Positions 27,937 through 41,600 of a DNA stretch of 64,000 nt are shown in pieces. A program made the position numbers and the translations under genes. How positions within the stretch are numbered: position 1 is the first letter of the stretch; each line of letters opens with the position of its first letter. Source of the DNA: Patagioenas fasciata. Lineage: Eukaryota; Chordata; Aves; Columbiformes; Columbidae. Location: assembly GCF_037038585.1 (NCBI RefSeq), contig NC_092526.1, positions 34,795,501 through 34,859,500 on the forward strand. Reading direction: 5' to 3'. The notes beneath the pieces are model-generated. The model was given only the letters and a program-made list of their open reading frames with translations, did no database searches and was not told the DNA's origin.

Positions 27937-27973
27937 CTTTCAATGGCCTGTTTGTCCAGCTTGGAGGCAAATG
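27937..27973 (-). other. Candidate 37-nt microexon (strong splice sites)
   Basis: On the AGAP1 sense strand, TTATTTCTTAG precedes and AAAG|GTAGGTGA follows a 37-nt segment. Both splice sites are close to consensus. Entering in phase 1, as from AGAP1 exon 1, the segment reads A-FASKLDKQAIE without a stop. Its length (3n+1) would shift the frame into the next AGAP1 exon. It could be a regulatory (poison) exon, an exon of another transcript or chance. Confidence 0.2.
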
Positions 27974-29497
27974 CTAAGAAATAATTTTTTTTCAAGTTAA
28001 GAAAACAGCAACTATCCCATACCTCATATGTATATAGCTATCTTGACCATTAAAATCAATTTTTACAGCTTCATAGGAATTACTTGCTTTCAAGCTGCAC
28101 AAGTTAAAACATAAATCCTGCATTCTCTCCCCAAGTGCTGACTTTGCATCTCACATTTTTCAAAGATTGTTTGTCCGCCTTTGCAAGGAGAAGATTAAAA
28201 CAGCACTTTCTCATACCTAACTCCCATGTATCCATATTACATTTGTTAACTTTTTTTCCCCTCAAGACAACTATATAGAGAAGCTGTTTTAGCAACTGCT
28301 TCCAGGAGCAGCAGGACCCACAGAATGGGCTTTCAAATCACTCTTGATTAGACAGAAGACTTAACTATCACTGTTTTTTATTTAAATATGTACAGGATGT
28401 TACTACTCCAAAAATTTGGCAACACAAAATCTAAAGGACAGTTCATAATCAGTATTATCACAGTGCCATCCCTTTTGCTTTTTCAGAGCTTTATGGAACT
28501 TAAATCCTGTATCTTCAAGTTTAACCTGACCACACTCTTCTTGATTTTGGCTTTTTTTCAACAAATGCCTGTTATGCACACAAATAAGTTTTTCTCAATC
28601 CAGACACAATCATCACAGGAGACCCACAGACCACCTTGAAAACACAAGTCTGGATGACAGAAATCAGCCCAACTAGACAGAGTCATGAGATAGTGGAGGA
28701 TTTTTCTGGCATACTGTAGTTTTCTCTACACACTGTCCTCAGTGAAACTCATATGTTAATCACTGTCTGGGGAATATGTTCCCCAAGGTCCGTAAATATC
28801 CTCTCTCCCTCTCTGCTGACATACCCAGCTATGAATGGTCTTCTTATTGACTTGATTAACACGTCAACAGATGGAAACAAGAGACGGATACAGAGGGAAT
28901 AGACATAATTCATATTTGTGTTACTGGCTGTTTTTCAAGACAAAACTGTTCCAGAATTAGCAGGAAAACACATTTCAAAATTTATTGCATTTAAAACTAC
29001 AGTACTTTCTCCACATATTGGAGCCAGCTTCAGCCTGGTTAGCGTTGGTGTCAGCAACACCAACAGCATGCAACATCCACACAGACTGACCACCCTGTAC
29101 GCAGTCCCATAACAGCTCCCACACCTGCACCGAGACATCATCTCCATCCAAGAAAACGAGCTTTTGTTCCAGCTTCAATATTCATATGCACAAACAGACT
29201 CACGTTGACAACCAACATGTAGACAAAGGGAAGAAAGCAGCTTTCCAAAGGCATTGCGTTCTCTCTAACACATTACAACAGTCACACAATTAGTGCTGGT
29301 TTGTCTGTTTTTTTTTTTTTCACATCATCATCCAAATCTTTTAAACTAGGATGTGGGGTAAAGCTTGATAAACCAGAGGTACTCAATCACAGCAAGTACA
29401 ATAGTATCTGGAGCCACCTACTGAGTATTACTAAACAAAAACATACAAGTCAGGAATAAGAGAGATTTATACAGCTATGTTAGTACCTGTTTGTAGC

Positions 29498-29549
29498 TGG
29501 TGGTTTGGCTTTTGGGGTTTTGTTTGTTTGGGCTTTTTGTTTGTTTTTT
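29498..29549 (+). repeat. GT-rich low-complexity tract
   Basis: Tract of GGTTTGG, TTTGTTTG and T-run elements. It contains the same 16-base string as the tract near 24.2 kb (here 29522-29537). On the AGAP1 sense strand it is A/C-rich. Confidence 0.8.
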
Positions 29550-32500
29550 AAACATTACAGCCTTGCTGATCTTGCTTTAAAAAAATATGTAACCCCATTT
29601 GTAAACGGATCTATTTGTCTGTATTTAATTCACCTAATGTGTCATCATTGAACAGCTTTTATCAAATACCAGCACTTACCTCATAAGCAATATCCCCATG
29701 TTGCAACACACAAAAAAGCTGCAGAATGTCAGATAATCCAGGAGAAACATATCAACATTGCACAGTAACAGAGGTTCCTCAGAGAGCACCTTTCACTGAA
29801 ATTAAGGACTACCAGACAACTCCTAAAATGCCTCACTTCAGTGTCACTGTCTTCCAAGATGATTTTTATTCAAGTTTCTAGCAGGTAGCTGGCTTAATCT
29901 GAGGAAGCCACCTTATTTACATACTAATTAAAAAAAATCTGAAACAACACTAGTAGACTACCTTGCTCTTTATAAATTCGGGCAAAATTTCTTTTCCCCG
30001 TTTATCTACCAAGGTTTGAAAAAGCTACTGGACTGGCCTAGTTTGCAAATCAAGGGATATACATGTGAGCATGAATTTTAATAGTATACCATTACCTAAC
30101 ATCAAGTAATCCATAAAGGGACACACTTTTTAGGTCACTGAGGTATTTTGCCTCTTGCTGTTGACAGCCTACATTCAAGTTACAGCCAAACAACACGATT
30201 TAAATCCCTGTTTTTTCCCCAAAAAACCCAGTTCTTGTTGCTCCCACAGCAAGTCTCAAATTAAAAAAATTCCTATTCAGTAAATCATCTAAATAATCTT
30301 GGAATATTAACAGAGTAACATTTTTGACAAACGCCCATCTGTCATAAACTTTAATCTAATGAAGATATTTTATGTCACCATAACACACAGTAACTGACAG
30401 AGCTGCAGCTACAGAAGAGATTCTGCCCAGCTACCTCATTCACAGACAGCAGCCTGTGCAACCCTCAAAACTGAAGAATCAGCTATTACTCACCTCTCCT
30501 CAAACAGGTCTTTCCATATTTCAGTAAAGACACAAGTTCTCTGTGTTCCTGCATTCCATAATCTAAGATTCCTCCTACCATCAGCCCAGAAATACAAAGG
30601 CTTTCCAGGTTACATTGGAGTAGATTGGTTTGCCCAGTAAATAAAATGCTCAATATACATTTCCTTTACCAGAATCAGAAACCATCAATGTATCGTATTA
30701 TCTTCAATATTTTTTTTCTTACTGCAGTTTGTGCTGCATTGACTGGCACATCTGCACAAAAGCAATTCAAATGGTACATCATGTCTTTCATTACCTAAAA
30801 ATCAAGTATCATGCATATTCTACACTTACCATACAAACAATGATAATGATAGAGTTGAAGAAAGAAAAAAAAATAATCATGCTCTGGGTAAGTATTTTCT
30901 ACAGGCTGTTTAAACACCCCAAAGAACGACGAGACTATATTAAAGACACTGAAGTTTTCCTGTAAAATCATGGTGACTAAAATGGATCACTGCTTGGATC
31001 AGGCACTTAAAAGAAAAACAGGAACCCCGAATTGTTTATGTTTGTATGCTGACCAGCTTCAAAAAACATGTAATGCTTCATTTTAAAAGCTTTTGTCAGA
31101 TAATTTGGAAAGGATTAGCAAGTGAGCAATTAGTACATGCAGTTCACATCAACTACCACATCAATTAGCATCATAAATCAAACCAGCAACCTTCTAACTG
31201 GATTCACTCTATTATGCAAGAAGCAAGATGTTCCACTAAGCAAAACATTGCCGGAGCAGCAGTCTTTTTGTGAGTCATGTAGGTCTCCTGACTGCAGCTA
31301 TAAAATACTGGCTTTAAAGGGCATTAAGCAGCCATCAAGGAAGATGTCTGCTGTAAATATTGGTCCATCTAACCTGGTCAGCATTGATGTTACCCAGATG
31401 ATTAACACACATCCCTTACTCCGCTCTCAGAGGTTGTGCACCTAAGTATTCAGATTATCTTTTGCCTTAAGCGAGTTGTGCCCTTTGGGTCAACTCCACC
31501 CCACTCAAATTTAATTTTTCTAGATAACTCAATAGCAAGATCCCTCCATCCATAAGCTAATGGATTGTTTTACATCCAGATCCTATTAAATGCTGCAATC
31601 TCATAGCAGTCAAGTATGCTTGAAGCTTAATGTAGGTTAAAATTAGAATCTTATTTTGCATGAGACAAGTAACGGAATGGGACTAAATAGATTAGTTGCC
31701 ACAGGGTACAGGAATAGTTTTCCAAAGCTTGTTTCTATTCCTTCCTGCTTTCATTTACTCAACTCCAAGGGTCAATCTACAGATTCACATTCAAATTACA
31801 GAACTGCCCCAGAAAAGTGATAAACGGCTATAGTAAAGTCCCATGTGCACCACGGGTGAAGATAAAAATTTCCTTCATATTCAGAGCATACCAGTAGCAT
31901 TGTCAATTTTTACAATTTTGTACAATGCAAAGCAGCTACATATCACTGTCACCATCCTGTGCAGAGGAATCACACACCTGCCCAGAGACCCACAGAAATC
32001 TTTCAGTCCCAAGCTCAAACAGCAGCCTGAATCAAATTTTCTAGGAGCAATGTATTTTGAAGGAAAATTATTACTCAGCTTTATTCACAACACACACACA
32101 CACAAAAATAATCCTATTAAGACTTTAGGGTGTATTGAAAATACTAAGAGTTTCATTATAAAAGCATTTTAAACTCTACTACATCATTGATTTAATGTTC
32201 ATGAAAGCAAAGGAACATTTTTCCTTCTTGTCATTATTTATTAGTTTTGATTGTTGACATCTGTACCCTGGGCAATACAATCAGTATTACCTTCTAACCT
32301 GAAACAGAGATGGCACAATTAATAACAAAATTATTTGTAACTGCCTTATCAAAATTCTTCCTGTAAAACGCCCATATCTATTAAGATTTTCCAAGCTATC
32401 ATTTCAGTTCTAGTGCTAAACAAAGTTATCCAAATGAAAAATATATAGCCCATCTTTCTCTCGCCTGATACCCATTTCCTAACATGCCTCCACCAGAAGC

Positions 32501-35194
32501 TAGAACAGCAGATACGAGGCTGTATGCCAATTTAGTGATCACACACAGCTCCTATCTCCGACTTTTGACTATTTCCTATCAGTCCCTATTTATCATATTT
32601 TTCCAAGATCATGCCATTTTTGCCTGAACGTAAGTGTCTACCAAGTCTACAGGTGATTCTGAGCAGTACAATGACCGTAAGAATATACTATGGCAGAAGT
32701 ATCAGTATTTAATCTTTACATATCATGAAGCACTTAAGTCACTAAAGCCTAACATACCTTTACATTAGTTATACAAAAGAAGAGGCAACAATATTCATAT
32801 CTAAGAATCCAACGTCAGCTCAAGCAATCCTTCATGATCTCAAGTGATCCAACATGAATAAAAGCTTAGTGATACCTTTTGTATCCTGCACAGTGAGCTT
32901 GACATTTTGAAAGCAATATGAGTAATTCAGCAGGCAAAGTTCACAGTGAGAAATGCTGTAGGTTCCTACTGCTGTAGTTGCCTTTCCACATCTCTTCCCT
33001 ACATGTCTTACAACAGCGTGTTAATGAATTTTGCGACCCTGGCCCAGAGGCAGTGCAGTTGTGATGGAAGATGCCTGCTAACTATTGACTCTGTAGAGAG
33101 GAATGGGCTCTGACAGCACAGAATACGGAAGCATATCAATGATTTTATTCCCATGCTAGATCCTCAGATCACTGAGTTCATTTGTATCAGACTCCAATGA
33201 AAGTACAGGCAATCCTACACTCAAATGCAAATACTTTTACATGTCATTAGTTGGAAATTACATCTTCTGTCCAGTACCATGCTGCAGTTATCCTAGGAAC
33301 TACTACTCCGTGTGCAAGTTGCCTTTCGATAATGAAACACTTTGTAACATAAAAACGCAAACCAAGTGCATTCAGAGAGGCAGCTGAAGTCTAACACCTA
33401 ATCCATCTTCCTGCTAAACTTGTTTTCCATGTTGGTACAAATTCATATGCCAGTCACATCCTCATTTAAGGTCCCGAGACGTGTCTTGGCTAACCAAGCA
33501 AATGATGCAGAAAGCCTTGCTTTTGGTTCACAACTAGTTAAATCAGATACATGAGCAGCTGCTAAGTTAAGTGGTATACAATTAAATGTGTGTATGGGCA
33601 CACAGAGTACCACACTTTTGGCCTATTTTCTCTAGAGAATACAGTTGCTGTGATACCTAAAAGACAGGCTTCCTGGCTGCACTCCTGAGCATAGGACTCT
33701 GAAGGAGTAAGATAATGGAAATCACACATTCGTACTGTCACCACTTTGTTAAACAGATACAGTGGTCTAAGTCACAATGCTACAAAATCGAGCAACAGTG
33801 ACTATCTTGCTGTGTCCACCTTCTGGTTATGTTAATGAAAAACTTAGCTGCAAAATACAGATATACTGGTATAAATTAATAGAAAATCTACTAACAGGAA
33901 GAACTTCATCTGCAGCTTTACTCAAATAGAAAACATAAGCCCTACCAAGTCTAAGTCAATCTTCCTACATGTTTCAAGTTAAATTGTGTTGACTGTTGAT
34001 TTGGCCCAGGCTATAAACAGTCCTTCAACCCCTTCAAAACGATTAAAAAAAAAAAAAACCTAAAAGTTTTTATTTGAAGCTTCTCATAAACAAATACAAA
34101 CAGAAAGCAATACAGCTAAAGCTACAGATTCAATTCCAGTATTCTTCAGAGTCACTTTGTTTCCCTGTATTTTTCTTAAGTACAAAAGGGGAAATTAACA
34201 AACAAAATAGCTGTCTAGTCATAAGCTTTACAGTCATTATCCAACTATGTAAACAAATAAAGCTACTAAACAAGTCACTGAAATCACACATATTGTACAC
34301 ATCAACTCTCTATTTTTAGAACTTGCTTCTGTGAGTGGCTAACTAAAGCTTACTTCAGTAACGGGAAAACAAAAATGAAAAAACAAGTTATTCACTGAGT
34401 TAGAAATGCACTGCCATCTGAACACCCTTTCATCTGTACCATTATGAAGGCTCCAAATAGGATATTAGTCACAATCCTGAAATGGCATTAATGAGGTTGA
34501 ATGTGCACATACTGATTAAGTAACACATCTGCTTCCATCCACTTAAAAAAAGACATTAAATACTTCCAGAGGGCTTTGGAATTGCCAGCTGCCCACAAGA
34601 GAATCACTACCAACCAGGAAATCTGACAACCCTTCTCTTTCCACCTTGGAATTAGAAATTCAAAACAAGCTTTCTAAGAAGTCATAGATCCTTGGTATCT
34701 CAAATATGTCTAAGTGAGATGGCACCATTACCTTATTTCTAACATTAGTCATAAGATTCATGCAGTATTTATAACCTTATCACAATTACAACTGAAGTGT
34801 AAATTAACTGCAAACAACTTTGGATCAAAAGCTCTGTCCAGAAGACTGGGAAGAATTATAGTTGAACAGTCCATATAGACAGGAGAGAATTGAAGGGTTT
34901 CTGATTTTACAAAATCCTTTTAAAAGCTTAACCTCATCACTCAAAAAGCTGCTCACCGCCCTGTACCCACAGGCTGAAGAGTTTAACACTGCAGTTGAAC
35001 TTTATCTTCTCACTGCATTTAAACACTATATTTTCTAGAACAGCAACTAGGTGGAATACTAACGACTTAAAAACCCACAATGTATGAACAGGAGTCCTGC
35101 TAGTAGAGTGCTGAGTATACCATGACAAACGTAAGCGAAGCGCCCAATAGCTAGCACAGTATAATCATAAATTAACTCTCTTGTTTTGATGCTT

Positions 35195-35290
35195 TCTGTT
35201 GGACTCTCTCCAACGTGCCCACATCTCTCTTGTCCTGGGGAGCCCAGAACTGGATGGAGTTCTCCAGGTGGCCTCACCAGTGCTGAATAA
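35195..35290 (-). mobile_element. CR1 LINE fragment (internal 3' region)
   Basis: The + strand contains TTGGACTCTCTCCAAC, TCTCTTGTCCTGGGGAGCCC and CAGAACTGGATGGAGTTC, then CTCCAGGTGGCCTCACCAG. This is the antisense of the well known CR1 segment a few hundred bases from the element's 3' end. Both ends are truncated. Orientation is leftward, as for the other two CR1 copies in this window. Confidence 0.9.
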
Positions 35291-35332
35291 GAATTTATAT
35301 TTTTAAATAATAATAATAAAAAGCAATAAAAT

Positions 35333-35662
35333 GGCACCCAAAACACACTCCACCAAGGTCAGGAATGGGGATAGTGATGGAGGCACCCAGGTCAAGCTGC
35401 TCTCCCACACAGGAACAGGCACAACTCATCACACCACTGTTCTCAGCCTGGGAGCAGGGGGAGCTCCCAGTACCTTCCCCAAATCCAACTGGTCTGAGCC
35501 TTTTGCTCCAAGTCAGTGCTCCACTATTGGGGATCTTCGCCTCCACCCTCTGTTCTTGCAGTGGCCTCCACAGGGCACCCGCTCACCCCTGCCACAGGGC
35601 TCCAGGCGCACATCTCTCCATACACAGACAACATCCATGAAACCATATTTAGGTCCTGGTGG
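35333..35662. other. GC-richer patch of unknown origin
   Basis: Directly after the CR1 fragment and an AT-rich spacer, about 330 bp are clearly richer in C and G than the rest of the intron and rich in CCAC, CTCC and CAGG words. A 149-codon + strand open frame and open minus frames span it, but none resembles a known protein. It does not match the CR1 sequence expected next to the fragment. It may be another old repeat, a retroposed segment or a conserved element. Confidence 0.5.
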
Positions 35663-38600
35663 TACGGAATTCCCAGTAGACTTTACATCAAAAATTAGCA
35701 GCCTCTCACAACTTCTCCATATCTGGGACTGTCTTTGCTCAATTATTTCATGGTACAAGGACAAGCGAGAACACAAATGAGGAGTTTAGCCACAGCTCTA
35801 CCTCGGTATAGGTGACATGAAGTACAAACAGTGCTTGAAGGCCATCTAGGACAAAAACTAATGTTACAGAAGACAAATCTCTTATTCCCACTGAGGTTAG
35901 GGTTATAAAAAACATTTAATACAATACTTTCTCCCTCAGTCTAGGGGAACTTTATCCACTGTAGATTACTAAGTAATAATTTTAGATTTTTTCCACAAAT
36001 TATGTAAAGCTATGTGTATGAAGGTCAGAAAGAATACCCTTCACATAAAAACTAACAATTGCAGAAATGGATGTCTGAAACGCACTGTCAGCAGAAAGTC
36101 ACACAGTTGAGATGCAGTTGAGTTCTGCACCTCAGTTGCCAAGATTTTTGGAACTTACATTACCTTTTCTTCAAAGATTTGTCAAAAATACCAACACTGT
36201 TGTTTACTTTGTTTATCAGTAAGGACAAAACCAATTCCTGATTGCGATGCAGCAGAGAACAGAGTATTTCTGAGGGAGAAGTTCTTCATCTGCCTAGCAC
36301 TATTCCCAACCCCCATTATTCTCACCAAAAAAAAAAAAGCGGAGGTTTTAATCTCACTTTTAACTGTCAGACTATGGTACATTTAAAAGTGCATCCCTTA
36401 ATATTTGCAATTAATGAAATACGGAATATTCCCACATCAGCTTTCACCGCATGATCCAAGATTCAAATCAGTTTTTTAAGGTGGTAAAGTTATGACAAAG
36501 ACTATAGATACCTCGAGTGCTGGATAATATACCTTATTAGAAAATAAACCTTGTGAAGTCTCTTGGCTTGAGCACGTGTGTCACCTTTCAGAAACTGCAA
36601 CTGACATTTTGGCCTTAGCAAAGTACAATGCAGAACAAGCACAGCAACCGATGTTACAAGGTGTGTTTCCTTTTCCCAAGTGCCCAAGATCTGCCAAAGG
36701 AATCAAATGTCTCATCTGCTGCATTGCTGAGTGGCCCCCTTCTCGGGGAGTAAGACTCATTTGCCAATTTAAATAGAAATAAAAACAATTATCTGTATAC
36801 ATAGCAGTATGAATGCTTGTTTCAGCATTATTGCCTGCTGCTTTAAACTAATCCCCCAAAGCAAACGGCGGGAGAAGCCCAGCGCACTCCCTCTAAAACC
36901 TGAAGCTTCACAACACATTTGTTCCAATAACATCAGTTGATCCACAGCGTGTCTCCTTCTTTGCCTCAGGAAACAAAGTTATCCTTAAAAGTTAATGGCT
37001 CAAGGCTTTCCTCGATTTGTAACTTTTACGCACTCAAAACCATAGGATATTTAATAGTGTAGCTTCTCCTGAGAATAGCAAGGAAGTATATAACTGAAAG
37101 TCAGGGAGCAGAGTCACTTCAACTTGGAATAAGACATTCCAGTAACTTAAGACACAACTATCAAACCTAACTTTTAGCTCACCACACAAGTAAAACAAAC
37201 CATTTGAATTGTCTTGGTTACTCATATGCTGAAGTCCATTACTTTCCACATTAAAATAAATGTCTTTCCATTTTCAAACTACCCACCAAAACTACAATAT
37301 ATGTACTGCATTTCATCAACTTGTCCAGACTAAAGCTCTAGAGATGGCAAGCTAAAGGTACAGCAGGGAAATGCCACCTTTGAGTTAGGTCAAGGCACAA
37401 CTCAGTATACAAAGCCACACAACCAGCAGAAAAAGACAGCAAGACATTTACTTGTTCCAGACATATTGCACTGGCTCTTGAGAAACCCAAGTCAATGCTT
37501 ATTGTGTAGATGCAAGCTTAGAATTTACCTAGATGCACTTGTGTGCTAGATATAGATAATGGGTTCAGATGCCTACACCTGACAAAATCAAATTAATTAA
37601 TCCCTTGGAACAAATAAAAACACACATCACACACCCAACACACATTCCCAGCATGCCATATTGTTGTCTCTCCACAAATCTGAAACAAGACAGCCGTATT
37701 CTGAAACTGTTCCCCAAGTACCATCTCAAAAAAGTCAAAGGAAAACTCATCGCAATACTACAGAATTCTTCTGTCAATAAAAGTACAACATCTTATTTAC
37801 TTTGCGGACATAGAAAGTACAATGCGTGAAAAGCAGTTTTGACTTACAAGCTGAGATGCTGTAACCAGCCTCCAAAAGCACTTTTAAACCTTTTAGCTTC
37901 CAAGAAAACAGATTCTAATCATATCTTGATAAGTTTGCAAAATCAGGTGTATCACTTCATATAGTTTGATCCACAGTCCAAAAAGGCACAACAAAAAAAA
38001 AAAAAAAACTTGGATAAGATAACTGCTATTAAGGCTCTACAATGGAACTGTCTTATGTAATGCTTGTTTTGTTTTGTTTTTTTTTCCAGCTGTGTTAATT
38101 TCCATGTAAATATCTGAACTATACCATCATTCTTTTGATTTATTTGAATAACACAACATACACCCAAACTTCCCTTCTCAAGAGCTTGGCTTAAATATTT
38201 ACTTGCATGGAGATCCCCAGATGGTGAATCCCCTAAGTCTGTTTCAACAAAACAGCCTAGTGAAAGCAGTGACTGGAAGTCAGTTTTTAGAGTGACTATC
38301 ATCATTTCCAAGTTGCAGCTCTGACATAACTCTTTGCCAAGCCTTGTAGTACAATCCGCTCTTGCGCCATGTTGTGAGCTATTTGCACACCTTGGGAAGG
38401 TTCATGTTATTAGGAAGAGGCTACTACACAACAGTGATTCATCCCCATATTATCACTAAGCTGGCAAGTTAAAGATAAGTGCCATATGATACTCCTTCCA
38501 TAATACAAAGCAAAGAAGGTTGATCATTCATGTGCCAGCCATTTTTCTCTTTTCAAGTGGGAGAAGCAAGTACATTAAGCAGGAAAACCAGCTGTAGTCT

Positions 38601-41600
38601 TATATTTCACAACAGAAAACAATGTTTTTACAGGACATTCAGTTTTCAACTCATCTCAGATTTCAGTAGCAACAGAAGCATTAAAACAGAAGCTCCAAAA
38701 CTGATTATAACTTCTCCTATAAGACAGTCCCACAACAGCATTGCCCCCAAAACCTACTTGATGCTTAATACCAGCATTTAAGGAGTTGCAAAGTTAGAGG
38801 GCTCCAAGAAAAGAACAGCCTCAACAGGTAGTAACAACCAAGTGGAATCCCACACCAGTTAGCGGCAACTGAGTCTAATACAAATGCACTTCAAGAGTTT
38901 TAGCTCCACCCAAGTTACTTTATCTCCAGGAAACAGTACTTTTAAAGCGACTGAAGAAAAAAGATAAAGTGAAGTTTATACCTTCTACCATTTTCCCCCC
39001 TACCCACTCACCCCGTGCATCAGGATCTTTGTACTTCCCTGAACAAATAATTTCCAAGTGTACAGATCTTATATTTTCTCTAAGACTTAGGTTATATCTA
39101 GAGTCCCAGAACTGAAGGGAAGCACTTAATAATCATAATTTCAAAACCTGAACTAGCATTCACAATGCACTCCATTTTTTTTTCTTAACAGAAAAATTAG
39201 CAAAGCAATCACAAGACACAGTGGAGCCCAGTAATTCATAACTAAATAGTGTCTGGTACAGCATGCAAGGGAATTAAAGCAACAACCTGCTCTTAGATAG
39301 AAAAATTAAAATAAAATCAGATTTCTTATTCATTTAGGGAGAGAAAAAATAAAAGAAAAAGCATAGACCACACTGAATAGCTTAAAATTACACACAGTGC
39401 ACAATGAAGTCAGTATCTTAAGGCTTGTCATTTAGGTTTTGTTTCACTAATAAAGGATTCAAGATATTCCACACCCTCCCCAGTTAGGAAAATCTGCTCA
39501 AACCCCATGGTGAAGCAGATTCTGTTTTGACAGGCTTGCATCGCATAAAAGTACAGCAAACTACTTCAGATGCTCAATGCCCATTGCATTAGAACCTGTT
39601 TACAGTAAGGCTATTAGCAAAAGTGTTTATATAGACTAATAGCCAATATGACATTAACAGTGTTAAACAATTTTAAAAATCCCTTCATGAAAGGACTAGA
39701 AAATAAATTTTCAGATTGCTTCACTGTCTTTCCTTGATTTTGCATCATTCCTGAAGTTTTTCAACAATATAAAGCTGCCGTCAGCCTGGAAAACAGAAAC
39801 TGGAGCTGACACATGGAGTTTTTGCCTCCATCTACTCATCTACACTCAGCCCTTAAGAACACCATACCTTCAAACCCCAATTTAAAGATGACTGAAATCT
39901 ATTTATGTTTTCTTCTCTCTGTTACTAAGCACACAACACAGTTGATGTAAGAACTGTTTAATACTTAACTATCTACTGGTAGAACCAAGCTCATGAACTA
40001 CAGAACATGTGAAGACAGTTTTTACCACAGTTAACAACCTAAATGACATAATCTAAAACTGTTTGGATATTTGGTATTAATTTCATGCAAAGAACACAGA
40101 ATTAAAGCATATGCTTTTAAACCGTTGATTTTGCAACTCCGCAATGCAAGAATTTGTAAGGAAAAAACTAATTAACTAATATCACAGCGAACTGATTTAC
40201 ACAGTACCACATTTAACAGAATAATAAAAGGAATGGATCTGTGTAAAAAAATATAGACATGTCAATTTAGCACCCAATTCAGGAATGTTTAGCAGTTGCT
40301 CTCTTTGGATTGGATTAGATTAAACTAACGTATTTGAATATCAAGAATTGCTGCTGCTGAAAGGCCAGTTTTAATTCCACATTATTTCAACAGTCATTAG
40401 TCCAGCAAGTGTGTTCAGACTCTCCTATAATAGAACTCAAAGTCTAAAAATGAAGGAGACCATATGTTGCCAATAAAAGCCAATGTTGGGAAGACAGAGC
40501 CACTCTATATCGAAAAGAAACTCTGAGAATGAGTAATAGCTTCTCCACTGAAACAACTCTCAAACTGCTTTAGATTGAACTCTGTTCTCCTCCAGATCTG
40601 TCAAACCTTTCCTGAGCAGGAAAGTATTATTTGAGCTGTTCACAGAGCACATACAGGTTGGAGCTACAGTTTAAAGCAGTCTGAAGTAATGAAACTATTT
40701 TTCTTTAAAGAACAGTTCTCCTTCCACTGGAAGGAATTACTTCAGCAAAAAGTTACTTAATATTTTCTCATGGCAGCCACATGCCAACCACATCATGATT
40801 CACATCAGTGAAAAAGACAAGGTTTTGAGATTTGGGGAGTACCATTTTAACACTAAATTCCTTGCAGCAGAACTGGACCACAACAGCTGCAAAACAAATG
40901 AGTATTTCTAAGTTCTTCCTACAACCAATATGGCATTACCACATAGATTTAAAAGCTGGTACCAGTGACAAATAGATAGATGAAGGAGTTTTATCTAAAA
41001 TACAACCTGGTGGAGTTTTAAGGTAAAGGAGTTTGTTTTGTTTGGGGTGGGGTTTTTTTTAGGTGTTTGCCATTTTTAACATTTAAGAAATAGTTGAAGA
41101 GGCCTCAGAATAGAAAAGACTTAAAATATACACTTTCTTTCTAGATAAATCTTACCCGTGAATCAGATCTACTGGTTTCATGACTCAGTGTCCAATGTAA
41201 GTTAGGCAGCAAATTGTCTATGAAAATTTTACTCATCAGCTCTGCTTTTGAAACAGATTTGCAGGCTGCTATTTTGGTTTTAACGTCTTTGTGACTGACA
41301 AATGAGCTGAGCTGCAGTTAGGTAACACAAATCATTAATACATGAAAAGACTAACTTAAGTCACATGCTGTGAAGATAAAGGCACACAATGCTTCACATC
41401 CTCCTCCCTGCTTCAACACAAACTTGGTTGCATCACTGTATCTCAAACACCTTGATCAATAAACATATGTATACCACACAAATGTATTAATTACCACTTA
41501 AAAAAAAAAAGAAAAAAAAACAGAAAAACAAAAACGTTCTGCTGAAGGTATCACCTACCCTACAGAAATTCAAACACCAGGAGCACTGGGAAAGGAACAG

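Larger units (their letters stand above)
27266..35194. other. Non-coding intron stretch, no gene seen
   Basis: AT-rich intronic DNA with a GT-rich tract (29498-29549), a CACACA run near 32090-32104 and a perfect octamer ATGCAAAT at 33225-33232. A 37-nt exon-like segment at 27937-27973 is listed separately. No gene, RNA gene or full transposon was recognised. Confidence 0.75.
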
